NCBI GenBank assembly: GCA_001247695.2
Contig: LGRX02028782.1
Location: 38,258-102,257 of the forward strand
DNA: 64,000 nucleotides
Direction of reading: 5' to 3'
Origin: Cymbomonas tetramitiformis
Lineage: Eukaryota; Chlorophyta; Pyramimonadophyceae; Pyramimonadales; Pyramimonadaceae
Every line of letters begins with the position of its first letter. Position 1 is the stretch's first letter. The notes beneath the pieces are model-generated. The model saw only the letters and a program-made list of their open reading frames with translations. It searched no databases and was not told where the DNA came from. Of this stretch, positions 21,585-32,270 are shown one piece after another. A program made the position numbers and the translations under genes.

Positions 21585-22076
21585 TTGATGAGGCAGGTAG
21601 CAGCATCGTTCGGGCAGCCTGGTGCCAGTTCACGGGAACCCACAACTGCAAGCGATCTGTACTCCTTGGCCTCGTTGATTGAACGAGAGTTGGCAGGAGG
21701 CACTAGGGATGCAAAACTGCCCGAGAACCACATTGCACTGTTTGCCCACCAGCAGATTAAGGTTACTGTCTCTGAATGTGAAAAGGATGATGCACACGAG
21801 TCTGAGCTGCAGCTTTTCATCAAAAACCAATCCAAGAAAGCATCCCTGGCAGGATCTTCTCGCCAGAACAACAAGCCGACGGCTCCGGCTGACCCGAACA
21901 ATGCAAAGTGCCCGAAATGCCAGGGATCTCATTCACTGCGGGACTGCAAATCCCCATATGCCTTGAACAAGGATGGCTCCATCAACTCATCTTGGGTGGA
22001 CAAACGCAATAAGCACGATAACAAGAATGATCAGGGCCAAGTGCCTCTGCTGCCTCCGCCCCCTGCGAGGGGTTAG
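21585..22076 (+). CDS. Gag-like C-terminal part with CCHC-type zinc knuckle
   Basis: A 163-residue frame, helical and charged in the first half, with the knuckle CPKCQGSHSLRDC (C-x2-C-x3-H-x4-C, one residue shorter than the classical x4) near residue 110. A basic Asn/Lys-rich tail follows. Zinc knuckles of this kind bind element RNA. Its start is internal (ATG-ATG at 21585); the missing N-terminal part probably lies upstream in broken frames. Confidence 0.6.
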   Translation: MMRQVAASFGQPGASSREPTTASDLYSLASLIERELAGGTRDAKLPENHIALFAHQQIKVTVSECEKDDAHESELQLFIKNQSKKASLAGSSRQNNKPTAPADPNNAKCPKCQGSHSLRDCKSPYALNKDGSINSSWVDKRNKHDNKNDQGQVPLLPPPPARG

Positions 22077-22512
22077 TTTTGACAATTCGAAGCATTTACA
22101 TTTCCCTCGGTAATACTTTTTTGTCTATTACAATTGAGGGTGTGGGTATAAGCCTCAAAGCCCGGCAGGCAAGGCTCCCCACTTTTGCAGAAAATCTTGT
22201 GATAAGTTCTCATTTGGTTCCTTGTATTTCTGCTCAACCCCTGCGATAAGCATGGGTCTTGCCGATACGGACTGACTGACAGCCGTCCGTCCGATTAGGC
22301 TCCCCTATTTGGGGTTGCTGGACGGTTAGAGTACTGCCCCGGACGGGTGATTTACTTCACAGAAGTAAAACACCGGAAAGGGTCAGACTCGAAACTCGTC
22401 CATCCTTCTCCACCGAGCTTGGGCCCGGTGAACTCTGGGGTGCGATTTTCGAGAAGCATACGTCTTTACATAGGCGTGCTCTGGTGTGGCTGTTGTTGCA
22501 AACAGGATCCTT
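22077..22512 (+). other. Spacer with two small hairpins before the RT frame
   Basis: No coding signature. Visible are an inverted repeat TTTACTTC-ACA-GAAGTAAA near 22350-22370 and CCCCTATTTGGGG near 22303. A run of eight C near 22520 separates the opening of the RNase H frame from other phases, a likely indel site. Confidence 0.5.
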
Positions 22513-25131
22513 TGATACGCCCCCCCCTCTCCCGGGGGTCGCTTCTACTTCGACGGAGCATGCCGCTTTAATGCTTCAGCAGAACTGAGGCAAGCCTCTT
22601 TCGGAGTAGTATTCTGCTCAAATCTTGGACACCCTGAGACTCAGGATTTTGGACGCCTTGGGGGGAAAGCAAACAATTTCGCAGAATTCGTGAGTGCTGT
22701 CATTGCAATTCAAAGAGCCGTGGAATGGAATATGACATCGGCAGAAATTGTTGGGGATTCAGAACTGGTAATCTCGGCCTTCTCGGGTGCTCGGAAAATC
22801 GTTTCAAAAGATCTCGAGGCTCTTCTTATCATAGGCAGAACACACATGGCATTGCGCCCGGATTGTGCCTTCGTCTTTAAGCATGTAAAGCGGGAATACA
22901 ATAAACTTGCAGACAGCCTAGCAAATTTCGCTCTGGATTCAGGTTTACCCGCTACGACGGAATTGAAGGACCCCCTGCATTTCGTAACCTCGGAAGTCGC
23001 AGCCTTCGGCAGTGTGCGTTCTGTCTTGAAGCTTAACGGGATGCCAACCCCACGAGAGGCTATTGGCCCGAACAAATCAGCTCCGAATGTCTTGGACGCC
23101 CTGTGCGGACGTGTAGTTCCAGATCCGTTTTCTGCCCCAGCCAGAGACCCTAGTAAATTCAGGGTTGGGACTATCCACGAGTGCTCTCATTTCTGGGAAA
23201 CAATTTCAACGCAATCTGAGATGGGATCGCTGGTCAGAAAATGGGCACGGGAGGGAGTCTCGATTTCGGATTTCTTCCAGCATTTCTCAGGTAAATTTGA
23301 ACGTACTCATTACGACTCCCCAACGCCCCCGAGGGCACATTTTTCCAACCACGCAATCCCTGACCATCTGGTACCTTGGACCTCGAACAAAATCCAGGAT
23401 GAGCTCAGATGGGGAGCTGTGAGAATTTGGGGGCGGGAAGGAGAGTGCTCCCCCCCACATCTTGTGATGCCTGTCGGGATTGAGCCTAACAAACCGAGGA
23501 AGATTAACGATGCCCGTTTTCTCAATCTTTGGTGCAAGGACATGCCTTTCATAATGGAGGGAGTTTCGATGATCCCACATATTTTGGAAACAGGGGACCC
23601 TGCATTTGTGATGGACCAAGCGAATGGATTTTTTCATGTTAAAATTACGGCAGCTTCGCAGAAATTCGTGGGTTTCCTTTGGGACGGTGTTTATTACGTC
23701 TATACTGCCCTCAATTTTGGATGGAAACTGGCACCGTTTGTTTACAGCGCATTTGCAGGGGAATTTGCAGGATTTATTCGGCGTCTGGGAATCCCATATC
23801 TTTATTACATCGATGATAACACGGGTGGCCCAGCCCCGGTTGGGACCTCTACTCTGTCAAAGCAAGACCGAGTTGCAATTTCGACATTTGTGGTGTCCTC
23901 GTGTATGACGGCCGCCGGCGGGTATTTCATTCACTTGGAAAAAACACAATTCATCGCTTCTAGAACGTTCATCTGGCTTGGCATCGGCGTGGACCTCGCA
24001 GAGGGTGAGTTCTTTATCCCGGAAAGACAGTGGACAAAGTTTCTGAAATTGGTTGCTGACCTGAAAGCATCACCTGCAATTACAACCAGGGACCTCGAGA
24101 GAGTGGCTGGAAAATTGGTTTCTATGTCGGTGGCAGCGCCGGGTATTCTCATTGCGTGCAGAAAACTTTACTCCTTTCTGGGCCAAAGGGATAACTTCTC
24201 CAGATTCGGTCTTTACCTTAATGCGAAACAGGTGGCGACGTTTAAAGCCTTCCTTAAGCAGCTTGATCTTTTCCCACTGGTAACAACGTCCAAGTTCAGA
24301 ATTCAAGCCCACTGCTCGATCCTCGTTGAAGCAAACGAGCCCCTCGATACTGTATCTGCCTCTATCAATGCAGGGAATTTCCACACCACACTCGTGCGGC
24401 ATACCGATCTCAAGAACCTTTCTTCCACGGACCAGTCATTTCTTATTGCAGACATCCTCTTCGACATTCCCTTATGCAAGGTCCCGCAGCGCTGGGACCT
24501 GATCCTCGACAGAAATTTCTGGGATTGCCCAAGAGTGCTCTCGTCCAATTTGGGTAAAACAGTTTGCAAGGACCTGGCAAAACAACTCTACACCTTCGTT
24601 TCACATAACAACTTAGACCTGAAGATCGTCTCGTTCAAAAGAGCTCCAGATGGGTCGGTCATCATCCCCGACGAAGAATCACACTATTCGCTGCTCCCAA
24701 AATTCTCTCCCCTTCTCTCTCAGGAATTCGGTGCTCATCATTTCGACTGCTTCGCAACAACAGCTAATGTCCGAGGATCCCCCAGGATGAGATTGTGCTC
24801 TAGACTTCCGGAGACCGAAGCAGCTGGCATCAACATTTTCTCCTTCCCCCTGGCAGGGCTCAACTGCTACGCTAACCCGCCGTTTGCTTTGATGGGACCT
24901 TTTCTTACGTACCTTAGAGAGCAAAAGGCCACGGCCTCTGTCATTGCCCCACAATGGGACGGGTTTCTCCCAGATGGGTTTTGGTGGACAGCTTACAACA
25001 GATGGTGTAAACAGAAACTCAGAATCGCCCGTCCTGGGGAGACCTGTTTTCAACAAATCAAAAATGGGAAATGGATAGACGCAGGCCCGCTCCCTTGGGC
25101 AGTCTGGATTTTTAGATTTGATTTTTCTTGA
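22513..25131 (+). CDS. RNase H - reverse transcriptase - Dam-like methylase polyprotein
   Basis: Copies element RNA to DNA. Coding is open from about 22513; the first ATG-like position is downstream of the RNase H start, so the frame probably continues from upstream. Domains in order: a plant/archaeal-type RNase H (RVT_3 class; FYFDGACRFN at 22543, NNFAEFV, IVGDSEL, then YNKLADSLAN); an RT with YIDD at 23806-23817 and the preceding ALNFGWKLAPF block; a degenerate region where DIRS elements carry their usual RNase H; and a Dam-like adenine methylase segment with HHFDCFA and NPPF at 24874-24885. The stop is TGA at 25129. An RNase H ahead of the RT is not the usual DIRS-order layout. Confidence 0.85.
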
Positions 25132-25244
25132 CTTCACATCGTAACTCGTTTGCTAACTTTCGTGATTTTATTTTACCCTAACTCTCTTGTCCTTCGTACC
25201 TGCCTTGGAAATTACCTTTTGCTTCGCTGTCAAATAAAGGTCGT

Positions 25245-26423
25245 ATGGACCCCTCGGGGACACGGCAGGGTGCTCGCAGGGGTCTGCTCAGGAAAACCCC
25301 TGATTGGGATGCTATTCAACGAAGAGCAGATCAGCTTCAAGAGGCCAGGGCGCGGGATGTCTATCAATCTGCGAAGCTCCGTAACCTGCGAACGTTGGGG
25401 GAATTCCTTGCATCCATGACCCCGCCCGAATCACTTGATTCTTGCAAAGCCCAGCACGTCTTCCTGTTCCTTGTCTATTTGGAACAATTGGGAAAAACAG
25501 TGATTCATTCTGCGACCTGTGCCCAAACTGGACGTTGTGACTGCCCGATCAGACAAGCATGGAGCTCGGTAAACTCGCTCATCGGCAGACTTTCCAGTTC
25601 CTTTCAAGATTTCGGGAGAGTTAATTTCGATAACCCGTGCAACGGTAGGATTGTGAAAGTCTACGAGACCATGATCCGGAATGAACAACTGCAAGCAAGA
25701 ATCACTCCGAATCAAGCATCTCCCCTTTTCAGCCATACAATTGACCAACTCCTTGTTTTCATGAATTCCGAGGCAGGTAAAGCAGTTACGTTCCAGGATT
25801 GGATCCAATTATTCCTCATCCTCAGGACCAAGGCACTCATCCTCATGGACCTTTATGCTCTGAAGAGACCGACTGAGCTTGGGGCTACCAGGGTGGAGGG
25901 GATCATCAGGTTCCCAGATAACTCCGGTTTCCTCTTTAACTATCAATGGGGCAAAACCCTTCGGGCAGGCGATGCTCATGTGTTCGGCATCAGGAGACTG
26001 CAGGATAAACCCAAGTGCCCCATCTCTGCGTTGGAAGATTACCTCAAAGTCATGAAACTGCTGAAGCCAACCTTGTCTGAAGGTTTTTTGTTCAGACCCG
26101 TCAGGTCTGGCATCGTTGAAAACCGTCCGCTCACTCGCAAGCAAATGAACTCAGACCTGAAGTTCTGGCTGGAAAAGGCGGGTTTGTTCCGAGGTGAAAC
26201 ATTCTTCAGTATCCGTACGGCTGGAGCCATTCAGCTCTTCTTGGAAGGATCAGATCTGAAAAGCGTGATGGGACAAGCTTATTGGAAAACTGAAAGAATT
26301 GCGAGGCACTACATGAAAATTTGGCAGGTCCTCGGAATGTCATCCGGTAGTGTGAAGAATTTCTCGCAGAAGGACTATCTTGAATTGAACGCTGCACAAT
26401 CATTCGTACGTGTATTTGTTTAA
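25245..26423 (+). CDS. Tyrosine recombinase of the YR retrotransposon
   Basis: A 392-residue integrase-like recombinase that joins the circular DNA intermediate to the genome. The catalytic core is visible: first Arg in LKRPTELG near 25868, the second Arg in FSIRTAGAIQ near 26214, and the nucleophile Tyr in IARHYMKIW near 26312. The position normally His in the HxxR motif reads as Phe/Ser, a possible loss. The ATG at 25245 follows 113 bases after the polyprotein stop. The N-terminal part (residues 60-130) is the core-binding-like helical region with paired cysteines (CAQTGRCDC). Confidence 0.88.
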   Translation: MDPSGTRQGARRGLLRKTPDWDAIQRRADQLQEARARDVYQSAKLRNLRTLGEFLASMTPPESLDSCKAQHVFLFLVYLEQLGKTVIHSATCAQTGRCDCPIRQAWSSVNSLIGRLSSSFQDFGRVNFDNPCNGRIVKVYETMIRNEQLQARITPNQASPLFSHTIDQLLVFMNSEAGKAVTFQDWIQLFLILRTKALILMDLYALKRPTELGATRVEGIIRFPDNSGFLFNYQWGKTLRAGDAHVFGIRRLQDKPKCPISALEDYLKVMKLLKPTLSEGFLFRPVRSGIVENRPLTRKQMNSDLKFWLEKAGLFRGETFFSIRTAGAIQLFLEGSDLKSVMGQAYWKTERIARHYMKIWQVLGMSSGSVKNFSQKDYLELNAAQSFVRVFV

Positions 26424-26502
26424 CATTTTTTGTTGGCTCGATTGTTTGAGGGTTGGGAGAGGCGGCAAGAGGCGGCGTGGTTTTAGGTTTGGGCGGAGAA
26501 GC

Positions 26503-26643
26503 GATGCCGGCGTGGTGCCTCGGCATTTTCGCCTTCTTTTCCGCTTCTTTCTCGCCACTCCTACCCAAAGGGAGCGGATCTGAATGGCGAACCCAGCAAT
26601 CATCCCAATTTCGGGAAATCCATTGGTTCAACAGTAGTTACTG
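26503..26643 (+). repeat. Split direct repeat B1
   Basis: Begins GATGCCGGCGTGGTGCCT; matches B2 at 26936-27077 with only a few changes and runs directly into A2. Confidence 0.88.
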
Positions 26644-26882
26644 TTAATCCTTGGTGTTCTCCCTAATTTGGGAATGAGGCGTCACCCGGGAGGCAGATCG
26701 TCGGATTCGCTCCCGTCCCCGGACCTGAATCGATCAGGCGCCGGTTCACTGCCTGTGCCGGTTCGTTCGCGAGACACGAGCAGGACGCTTAAAAGTGAGG
26801 AATTCGTGCTTCTTTTCACTCATTTTCCTGCCTGCTAACGAGTCTTCGCGTTTTCCCCTGTATTTCTGGCTAATTTTTTCTT
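26641..26882 (+). repeat. Split direct repeat A2
   Basis: 242 bp, counterpart of A1 (18261-18502). Confidence 0.9.
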
Positions 26883-26935
26883 CCCTGCCCGCCCGCCCGG
26901 AAAAAATCTTTGCCTCCAGCTCAGGGCTCCGACCC

Positions 26936-27077
26936 GATGCCGGCGTGGTGCCTTGGCTGTTTTCGCCTTCTTTTCCGCTTCTTTCTCGCCACTCCTACCC
27001 AAAGGGAGCGGATCTGAATGGCGAACCCAGCAATCATCCCAATTTCGGGAAATCCATTGGTTCAACAGTAGTTACTG
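26936..27077 (+). repeat. Split direct repeat B2
   Basis: 142 bp, counterpart of B1; its end marks the 3' border of the YR element. Confidence 0.88.
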
Positions 27078-27350
27078 CCACGCGACCTGTGACGACGAAC
27101 TGTCTCACGTCTGATGACGTCTCGATCGCGCGGAACCAGTTCCCACTTCGTGCCCAATACATTTTACCATTGATGCTCATCTCCGGTCTACGGTCGTCTG
27201 CGATGTTCACGTGTGCCCACGCGTGTATCAATCGTCACGGTGTATTGCAATAATGTGCTTATCGTAGTTGTGTGTTTTCGATTTTTTTCGGCGGGACCAT
27301 TTTCCTTGGTTGTGCGTCGTCGTCCTTTGTGTGTATGCTCTGCTTGCGGC

Positions 27351-27515
27351 ATGGCTATACCGGTGCGAGATCTGTGGGAGTTCAAGCCATTGATACATTC
27401 GTCGCTTATAGCTAATCTAGAAAACTATCCGGGCGACGGTCAATTTTGGTATCCCTTTGCGGATAACGCGCCTTCAGAGCATGAATCGGATGACGACGGA
27501 AACGACGACGAATAG
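27351..27515 (+). CDS. 54-residue acidic leader microprotein
   Basis: Starts MAIPVRDLWEFKPLI and ends in an Asp/Glu-rich tail. A second copy, inverted, is at 48300-48482. Comparing the two, most nucleotide differences are synonymous third-base changes (about ten) against about four amino-acid changes (His/Tyr, Tyr/Phe, His/Ser, Asn/Ser) over the shared 54 residues. That is the pattern of purifying selection on a real product. No known domain. It lies at the 5' end of both related elements, so it may be a conserved first ORF, for example a regulatory or packaging peptide. Function unknown. Confidence 0.65.
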   Translation: MAIPVRDLWEFKPLIHSSLIANLENYPGDGQFWYPFADNAPSEHESDDDGNDDE

Positions 27516-27519
27516 ATTG

Positions 27520-27830
27520 ATGATCGTCGGTGGTCTGTGAGATTCGTACATAGCACTTGAAAATCGTGTTGCGGAGCCCTGCACAAATTTTCCAAATTCC
27601 AGTACGCGCTGATGAGATCGACATTCCGGGAATACTACGACGTCGATATGCGCTCTTCGTGCTGATCATCAGTGGTCTGTGAGATTCGTACATGGCACTT
27701 GAAAATCGTGTTGCGGAGCCCTGCGCAAATTTTCCAAATTCCGATACGCGATGATGGGATCGTCATTCAGGGAATACTACTATATCGGTATGCGCTCTTC
27801 GTGCTGATCGTCGGTGGTCTTGTTCCTGTA
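27520..27830 (+). repeat. 142-bp tandem repeat, two copies plus a start
   Basis: TGGTCTGTGAGATTCG recurs at 27531 and 27673, and TGGTCT again at 27815, an exact 142-bp period. One copy of part of this unit (AAAATCGTGTTGCGGAGCCC) is present, inverted, near 48205 in the related element. Probably a 5' regulatory or untranslated leader repeat. Confidence 0.85.
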
Positions 27831-28046
27831 TCCTGTGGGTGATCGGCGTGCGTCAGGGGTTAGCGTCCTGCCGAAAATTCGATACACCATAACGGCATGC
27901 CACGATAAATAGTACGTTGTTGTCGTATATCTGATGCTTTATATAACGTGCTGGGGGGGAACACGTATACACCGTCATACATCGGTGGAACACGTATACA
28001 CAGCCATATAGTACGACGATCTACGATATATAGATATAGATACACC

Positions 28047-29694
28047 ATGACGAATACTCGAGCACCTCACGAACGTGGACATCGTCAACGTCAACAGCAT
28101 CCACGTGCATACACATCTCCTGTCGGGGGAATGACGGGTGAATATGCACACACACATCCACGTGCACACACATCTCCGGTCGGCGGGATGACGGGTGAAT
28201 CATATAATACACACCCGTATTCGGATGTGGGCACACCGGCGGCGCTGGTCGCATCTTCCCCATATGGGTGGCCACGGAATCTTTCCTATTTGGCAGCCCT
28301 TCCACCGGCATATTCGCCGTTGCCAACAGTTGCGCAACCCATGCCACCCACATATATGCCGTCACCGGATAGTGCGCAGCCCATGCCACCAGTGTATTTG
28401 CCGTCATCGACTGCTGCGCAACCCATGCCGCCAACATATATGCCGTCACCGGATAGTGCGCAGCCCATGCCACCAGTGTATTTGCCGTCATCGACTGCTG
28501 CGCAACCCATGCCGCCCACATATATGCCGTCACCGAATAGTGCGCAGCACATGCCACCAGTATATTCGCCGTCATCGACTGCTGCACATCCCATGCCGGC
28601 CGTATATATGCCGACAGTTGCGCACGCAGGCACGCCAGCCCCTTTGCCCTCAGTTGCGCAAGCCGGCTCGCCAGCATATTCCCCGTCGCCACCAATGGTA
28701 GCGGCACAGAATGTGACGGAAGAGGGTACGCCTGCTCTAGCACACACTATGGATGTGAGTGCTACAGCAAAGGGAGGTGTGCGCGCCCCTTCACGCACAG
28801 TTGCGCTCCCCAATCCGCCCGTATATAATTATGCCGACAGTTGCGCACGCAGGCACGCCAGCCCCTTTGCCCTCAGTTGCGCAAGCCGGCTCGCCAGCAT
28901 ATGCGCCGTCACCAACAGTTGCGCTCCCCAATCCGTCTGTATATACGGATCTGAGGTACGCATCATCGTCCCCGGTGATGTATACCGGGTATCCACCGTC
29001 ACCCGCTGTATATGCTGGATTATCGGCGGCGACAGTACCTATGGCGGCAACCCTGGGTTCGGAGAGTCATGCGGGCGATCACCGGCACACGTCGGGCCTG
29101 GGCACACTGGGCACCTGGCAAGCTCAGCATCATTTTGGGCATCCGGCGGCGGTGGAACGGGAGGAGTCAGACACCAGCGGGTATAGCGAAGGCTCGGTGG
29201 GTGGTAATGCGTCGGAGAATACCCGGCGACGGCGAGCTAGAAGGAGGGAAGTCGCCAAACATCGTGCAAGGTGCAAGGCGGAATTTGCACACGCACCACC
29301 TCCCGTATCGACGCGCGAGGAAATTCCGGCGGAATTTGCACACGCACCACCTCCCGTATCGGCGGAATTTGCACACGCACCACCTTCCGTATCGGTGCAC
29401 GAGGAAATTCCGGCGGAAATATATACTCGCACAATTCCGGTCACCCACACTCACACGGTTCCGGCGGCGACTCGCACACCCACCACTACATCAATGCACG
29501 AGGTGGGGTCCGTGATGATACACACACCGGCGGTCGAGTCCGTGCAGACAGTCCACACCTCCACTTCTGCGCCAACACGAGAGCTTGCGGCGGTTGAAGA
29601 GGAAAGGGGGCGTGTATACACGGTAGACACGCGGACTCGGAGTGCGGAGACGAATATTCGTGCTCCGGAGGCATCGTGTCGGAACGCCAGGTAG
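28047..29694 (+). CDS. Pro/His/Ala-rich protein of the Ty3 element (frameshifted)
   Basis: Starts MTNTRAPHERG at 28047. The N-terminal part has 84-bp repeats (QPMPPTYMPSPDSA and QPMPPVYLPSSTAA units) at 28340-28600. A segment around PTVAHAGTPAPLPSVAQAGS occurs twice, 223 bp apart (28608 and 28831). 223 is not a multiple of three, so the duplication moves the frame; reading continues in the next phase to 29694. The C-terminal part has a basic RRRRARRREVAKHR patch, also seen in the related element (46435-47754), and repeats of EFAHAPPPVS. It may be a structural Gag-associated protein. No enzymatic motif. Confidence 0.5.
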
Positions 29695-29748
29695 AAGGGG
29701 GAATGGATACTGGATAAGGAACGCCGGTCCAGCCGGGGATCCGAGTCC

Positions 29749-30417
29749 ATGATAGATGTATCTAGGGCCTCCACGCCTACTGCGCGGAACCTATGGGGCA
29801 CACGGAACACGGACCCTCTTGATGACCCTGGCCGGAATTGGGTCAGCGACATTTCTGGTCAGGCTTGTTCCAGCGGTCCGTCTCCTTCCAATGATCCGAC
29901 ACCACCCGGCGGTCCATCCCCTCCCGACAACCCGCAACCTCCCAGCGATTCATCTCCTCCCAGCAATCAGCCACCACCCGGTGATCCATCCGATGATCCT
30001 GATAAGCCACCCGACTATCCGAGTGGGGGATCTACATGGACATCTGTCCGAGTGATGGTGGTTACCGTAGACGGTGACACCTTGTGGGTGTCCGGTTCAC
30101 GACCGCCACTGGGGTATGTATACACTTCCCGAGTTATCTTCCCCACACAACACCCACCAGACTGCTATGCGGGTCATCGACAGGGTAGGGTTAAGTCCCG
30201 GCATCTATTTCGGCAGCGGGGCTCTGGCATTTCCGGCTCCAACTCTCTTAGCCACCACCACCCATGTCACATATGCCTGGTTGGTAGAGCGTTCGGCAGC
30301 CGACGAATCGAAATGGAGGTGCCAAGGGCAGAGCCAGCTAATTCCGACGAGCTGGAGACGATGCCCCAACAGACCGGTAGTCGGAGCGTACACGGAGACA
30401 GACATCGAGCAATATGA
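29749..30417 (+). CDS. Pro/Asp-rich linker, possible Gag N-terminus
   Basis: Begins MIDVSRAST in the same phase as the preceding frame after a stop at 29692-29694. It has a run of PPS/PPD/PPG repeats, then VVTVDGDTLWVSG. After about 30140 the adjacent phase (Gag frame, 30074 onward) looks the better coding frame, so a frameshift probably joins them. Confidence 0.35.
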   Translation: MIDVSRASTPTARNLWGTRNTDPLDDPGRNWVSDISGQACSSGPSPSNDPTPPGGPSPPDNPQPPSDSSPPSNQPPPGDPSDDPDKPPDYPSGGSTWTSVRVMVVTVDGDTLWVSGSRPPLGYVYTSRVIFPTQHPPDCYAGHRQGRVKSRHLFRQRGSGISGSNSLSHHHPCHICLVGRAFGSRRIEMEVPRAEPANSDELETMPQQTGSRSVHGDRHRAI

Positions 30418-32020
30418 TCTTGATGGCTTGCGGGCATGGTTAGAGATTCGCTCCAGCATATGGTTCCGGCAGGCGGTGGAAGCAGCAGGTTTGCAGGCAA
30501 CACCACCATCGGTAACGCCACCACCAGCTCCACCACCACCATCAGTAACATCACCACCGTCTCAGACGCCACCATCGAGATTTCCGGCGCCGACTGGGGA
30601 CCAGGCAGCTGCGACAGCTGGTATTTTGCGGGGACCTGAGGACCTCAACGCCATGTATACCACCGACCTCCGTGCCCTCAAGAATGAAGGCTATCTTCTC
30701 CGAGATATAGAGAAAATGGTGGAGAAGCTACCCACCTTTCCGAGCAACGAGATGAAAAAGGGTAATGAGATGGAGGAGCTGGAGGTCCTGCGTACAGCCG
30801 TTGTCAAACTCGCGGAGCATGTGTACGTGAAGACGGCGCTGCGCACGGCCACGTGCAGGGAGGAGGTGCTAGGGAGGATGATACTGGATATGCCGACGCT
30901 GCTCTGGATGGTGATGGACAAGAGCTTGGCCAAGCCACAGAAGTTATATCTGGAGGAGCTGGCACCCGGGGGCAGCGAGGGCGAGGAATGGCAGCGGCGT
31001 TTCGTTTCGGTAAATCAGTTCATGGGGGACCTTGCGTTTTCTTGCGGGATCAGCCTGGATGCGCTTAAGCGACTTAAGACGGAGTTGCTGGCCGCGGTGC
31101 AGGGAACTTCGGAGACGGCGTCTGCATATTATACGCGTATGTCTTTGGGGTGGGAGACTGTTAACTTTGTGGCCGATGTGGTGGAACAGTGCCCCAAGAT
31201 GTCTCGGCTGGAGCTGCTGGGAACCTTTTGGGCCGGGCTGACTCACAGCACGCTGGTGGGAACCCGACTACAGAGTCTTGACTTGGACACCAGCTATCCG
31301 GAGATGTGGGAGCAGAAGCAGAGGCAGTTACTGCGTAGGGATACTTCAGCGATTCTGAAGGTGCGGGACGTAGCAACCATGATCGAGGAGGAGAAGATCA
31401 AGGGGGAGGCGGCGCTAGCAGCACTAATATCCCGAAAGGTGACACAGCACATGTCTACACAGTCCAGCCCTCGTATACGTCCGACGGGAGCACGACCATT
31501 TGCATCTGGGCAGGCTCCGGTATGGAAACCTCGTCCTTTTACACCACGGCGACCTGAGATAGCGGCTATCAAATGGAAAGAGGAGGAGGATGAGGACTCT
31601 CAGGTGGCCCTGGCCAACACACAGCCTGCATCGAAGCAAGTACGCTTCTCCCCTCGCCCCGCGAACACACCATCATCATTTACGCCGAGAGAAAGACCTT
31701 GCTTTGCGTGCGGGAAGCTGGATCACATGATCGCCGACTGCAAGGATGAGGCGGCTGTGGCAAAATGGAGGGCTGATGCTCCGGCGAGACTGGCACGACG
31801 GCAAGCACGGGTAGCGGCGTGTGTGGCGGTGCTCGGGGGTGAGGTCGAGGAGAATGTCCTGGACGAGTCGGAATTCGAGATGCTGGATGAGGTTTCGTTG
31901 CTGGCCGCCATGGAACCGGAAGGATTCGCACACCTGTGTGGACTGTGCGATTTGGTGTTGCCAGAGGGGGCTTTTCGGGACGGGGGACGATCGGAGGATG
32001 TCCCCGAGACCCGGAAGTGA
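30074..32020 (+). CDS. Gag polyprotein with CCHC zinc knuckle
   Basis: A 648-residue capsid/nucleocapsid precursor of the Ty3 element. The N-terminal part is of uncertain frame. There is a Pro/Ser/Thr linker near residues 155-190. Residues about 215-480 form the helical retrotransposon-Gag region (MEKLPTFP..., AYYTRM, FWAGL). A basic Arg/Pro region follows, and the knuckle CFACGKLDHMIADC (C-x2-C-x4-H-x4-C) lies at 31702-31743. It ends in a different phase from the protease frame, as usual when Gag and Pol are linked by frameshifting. A similar short sequence (GTTGCCAGAGGGGGCTTTTCGGGAC) recurs near 32294 after the stop. Confidence 0.8.
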   Translation: MTPCGCPVHDRHWGMYTLPELSSPHNTHQTAMRVIDRVGLSPGIYFGSGALAFPAPTLLATTTHVTYAWLVERSAADESKWRCQGQSQLIPTSWRRCPNRPVVGAYTETDIEQYDLDGLRAWLEIRSSIWFRQAVEAAGLQATPPSVTPPPAPPPPSVTSPPSQTPPSRFPAPTGDQAAATAGILRGPEDLNAMYTTDLRALKNEGYLLRDIEKMVEKLPTFPSNEMKKGNEMEELEVLRTAVVKLAEHVYVKTALRTATCREEVLGRMILDMPTLLWMVMDKSLAKPQKLYLEELAPGGSEGEEWQRRFVSVNQFMGDLAFSCGISLDALKRLKTELLAAVQGTSETASAYYTRMSLGWETVNFVADVVEQCPKMSRLELLGTFWAGLTHSTLVGTRLQSLDLDTSYPEMWEQKQRQLLRRDTSAILKVRDVATMIEEEKIKGEAALAALISRKVTQHMSTQSSPRIRPTGARPFASGQAPVWKPRPFTPRRPEIAAIKWKEEEDEDSQVALANTQPASKQVRFSPRPANTPSSFTPRERPCFACGKLDHMIADCKDEAAVAKWRADAPARLARRQARVAACVAVLGGEVEENVLDESEFEMLDEVSLLAAMEPEGFAHLCGLCDLVLPEGAFRDGGRSEDVPETRK

Positions 32021-32270
32021 TTCCCCAGGGGAAGGGTGAACTGCGGCTACCCCCGTCTGGTAGTGAGGCGGCCCGTTCACCATTGTCACAGCCCGTCTTA
32101 ATGTCCCTAAAGACTGTGGCTGAACCGGGGTATGCGGCATCCTTGGGAAAGGACAGCCCTGTAGGGAAACAGGGGGGGGGGATAATTGGCGGTTTCCGTC
32201 CAGCGGGAACACTCGGCCACGTTCGGCGCACATATGTTTCAGTGGTAGGAAGTCCAGGAGGCAGGCGGCA

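Larger units (their letters stand above)
18261..27077 (+). mobile_element. Tyrosine-recombinase retrotransposon (Ngaro/PAT-like)
   Basis: The order is A1 (18261-18502), Gag-like ORFs, RNase H-RT-methylase ORF, tyrosine recombinase ORF, B1 (26503-26643), A2 (26641-26882), B2 (26936-27077). The A pair are both 242 bp and the B pair 141/142 bp, with few mismatches. Split direct repeats in the order A1...B1-A2-B2 are diagnostic of the Ngaro/PAT branch of DIRS-order elements, which integrate with a tyrosine recombinase and make no target duplication. Near-identity of the repeats suggests recent movement, yet the Gag frame and RNase H N-terminus show frameshifts. Confidence 0.9.
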
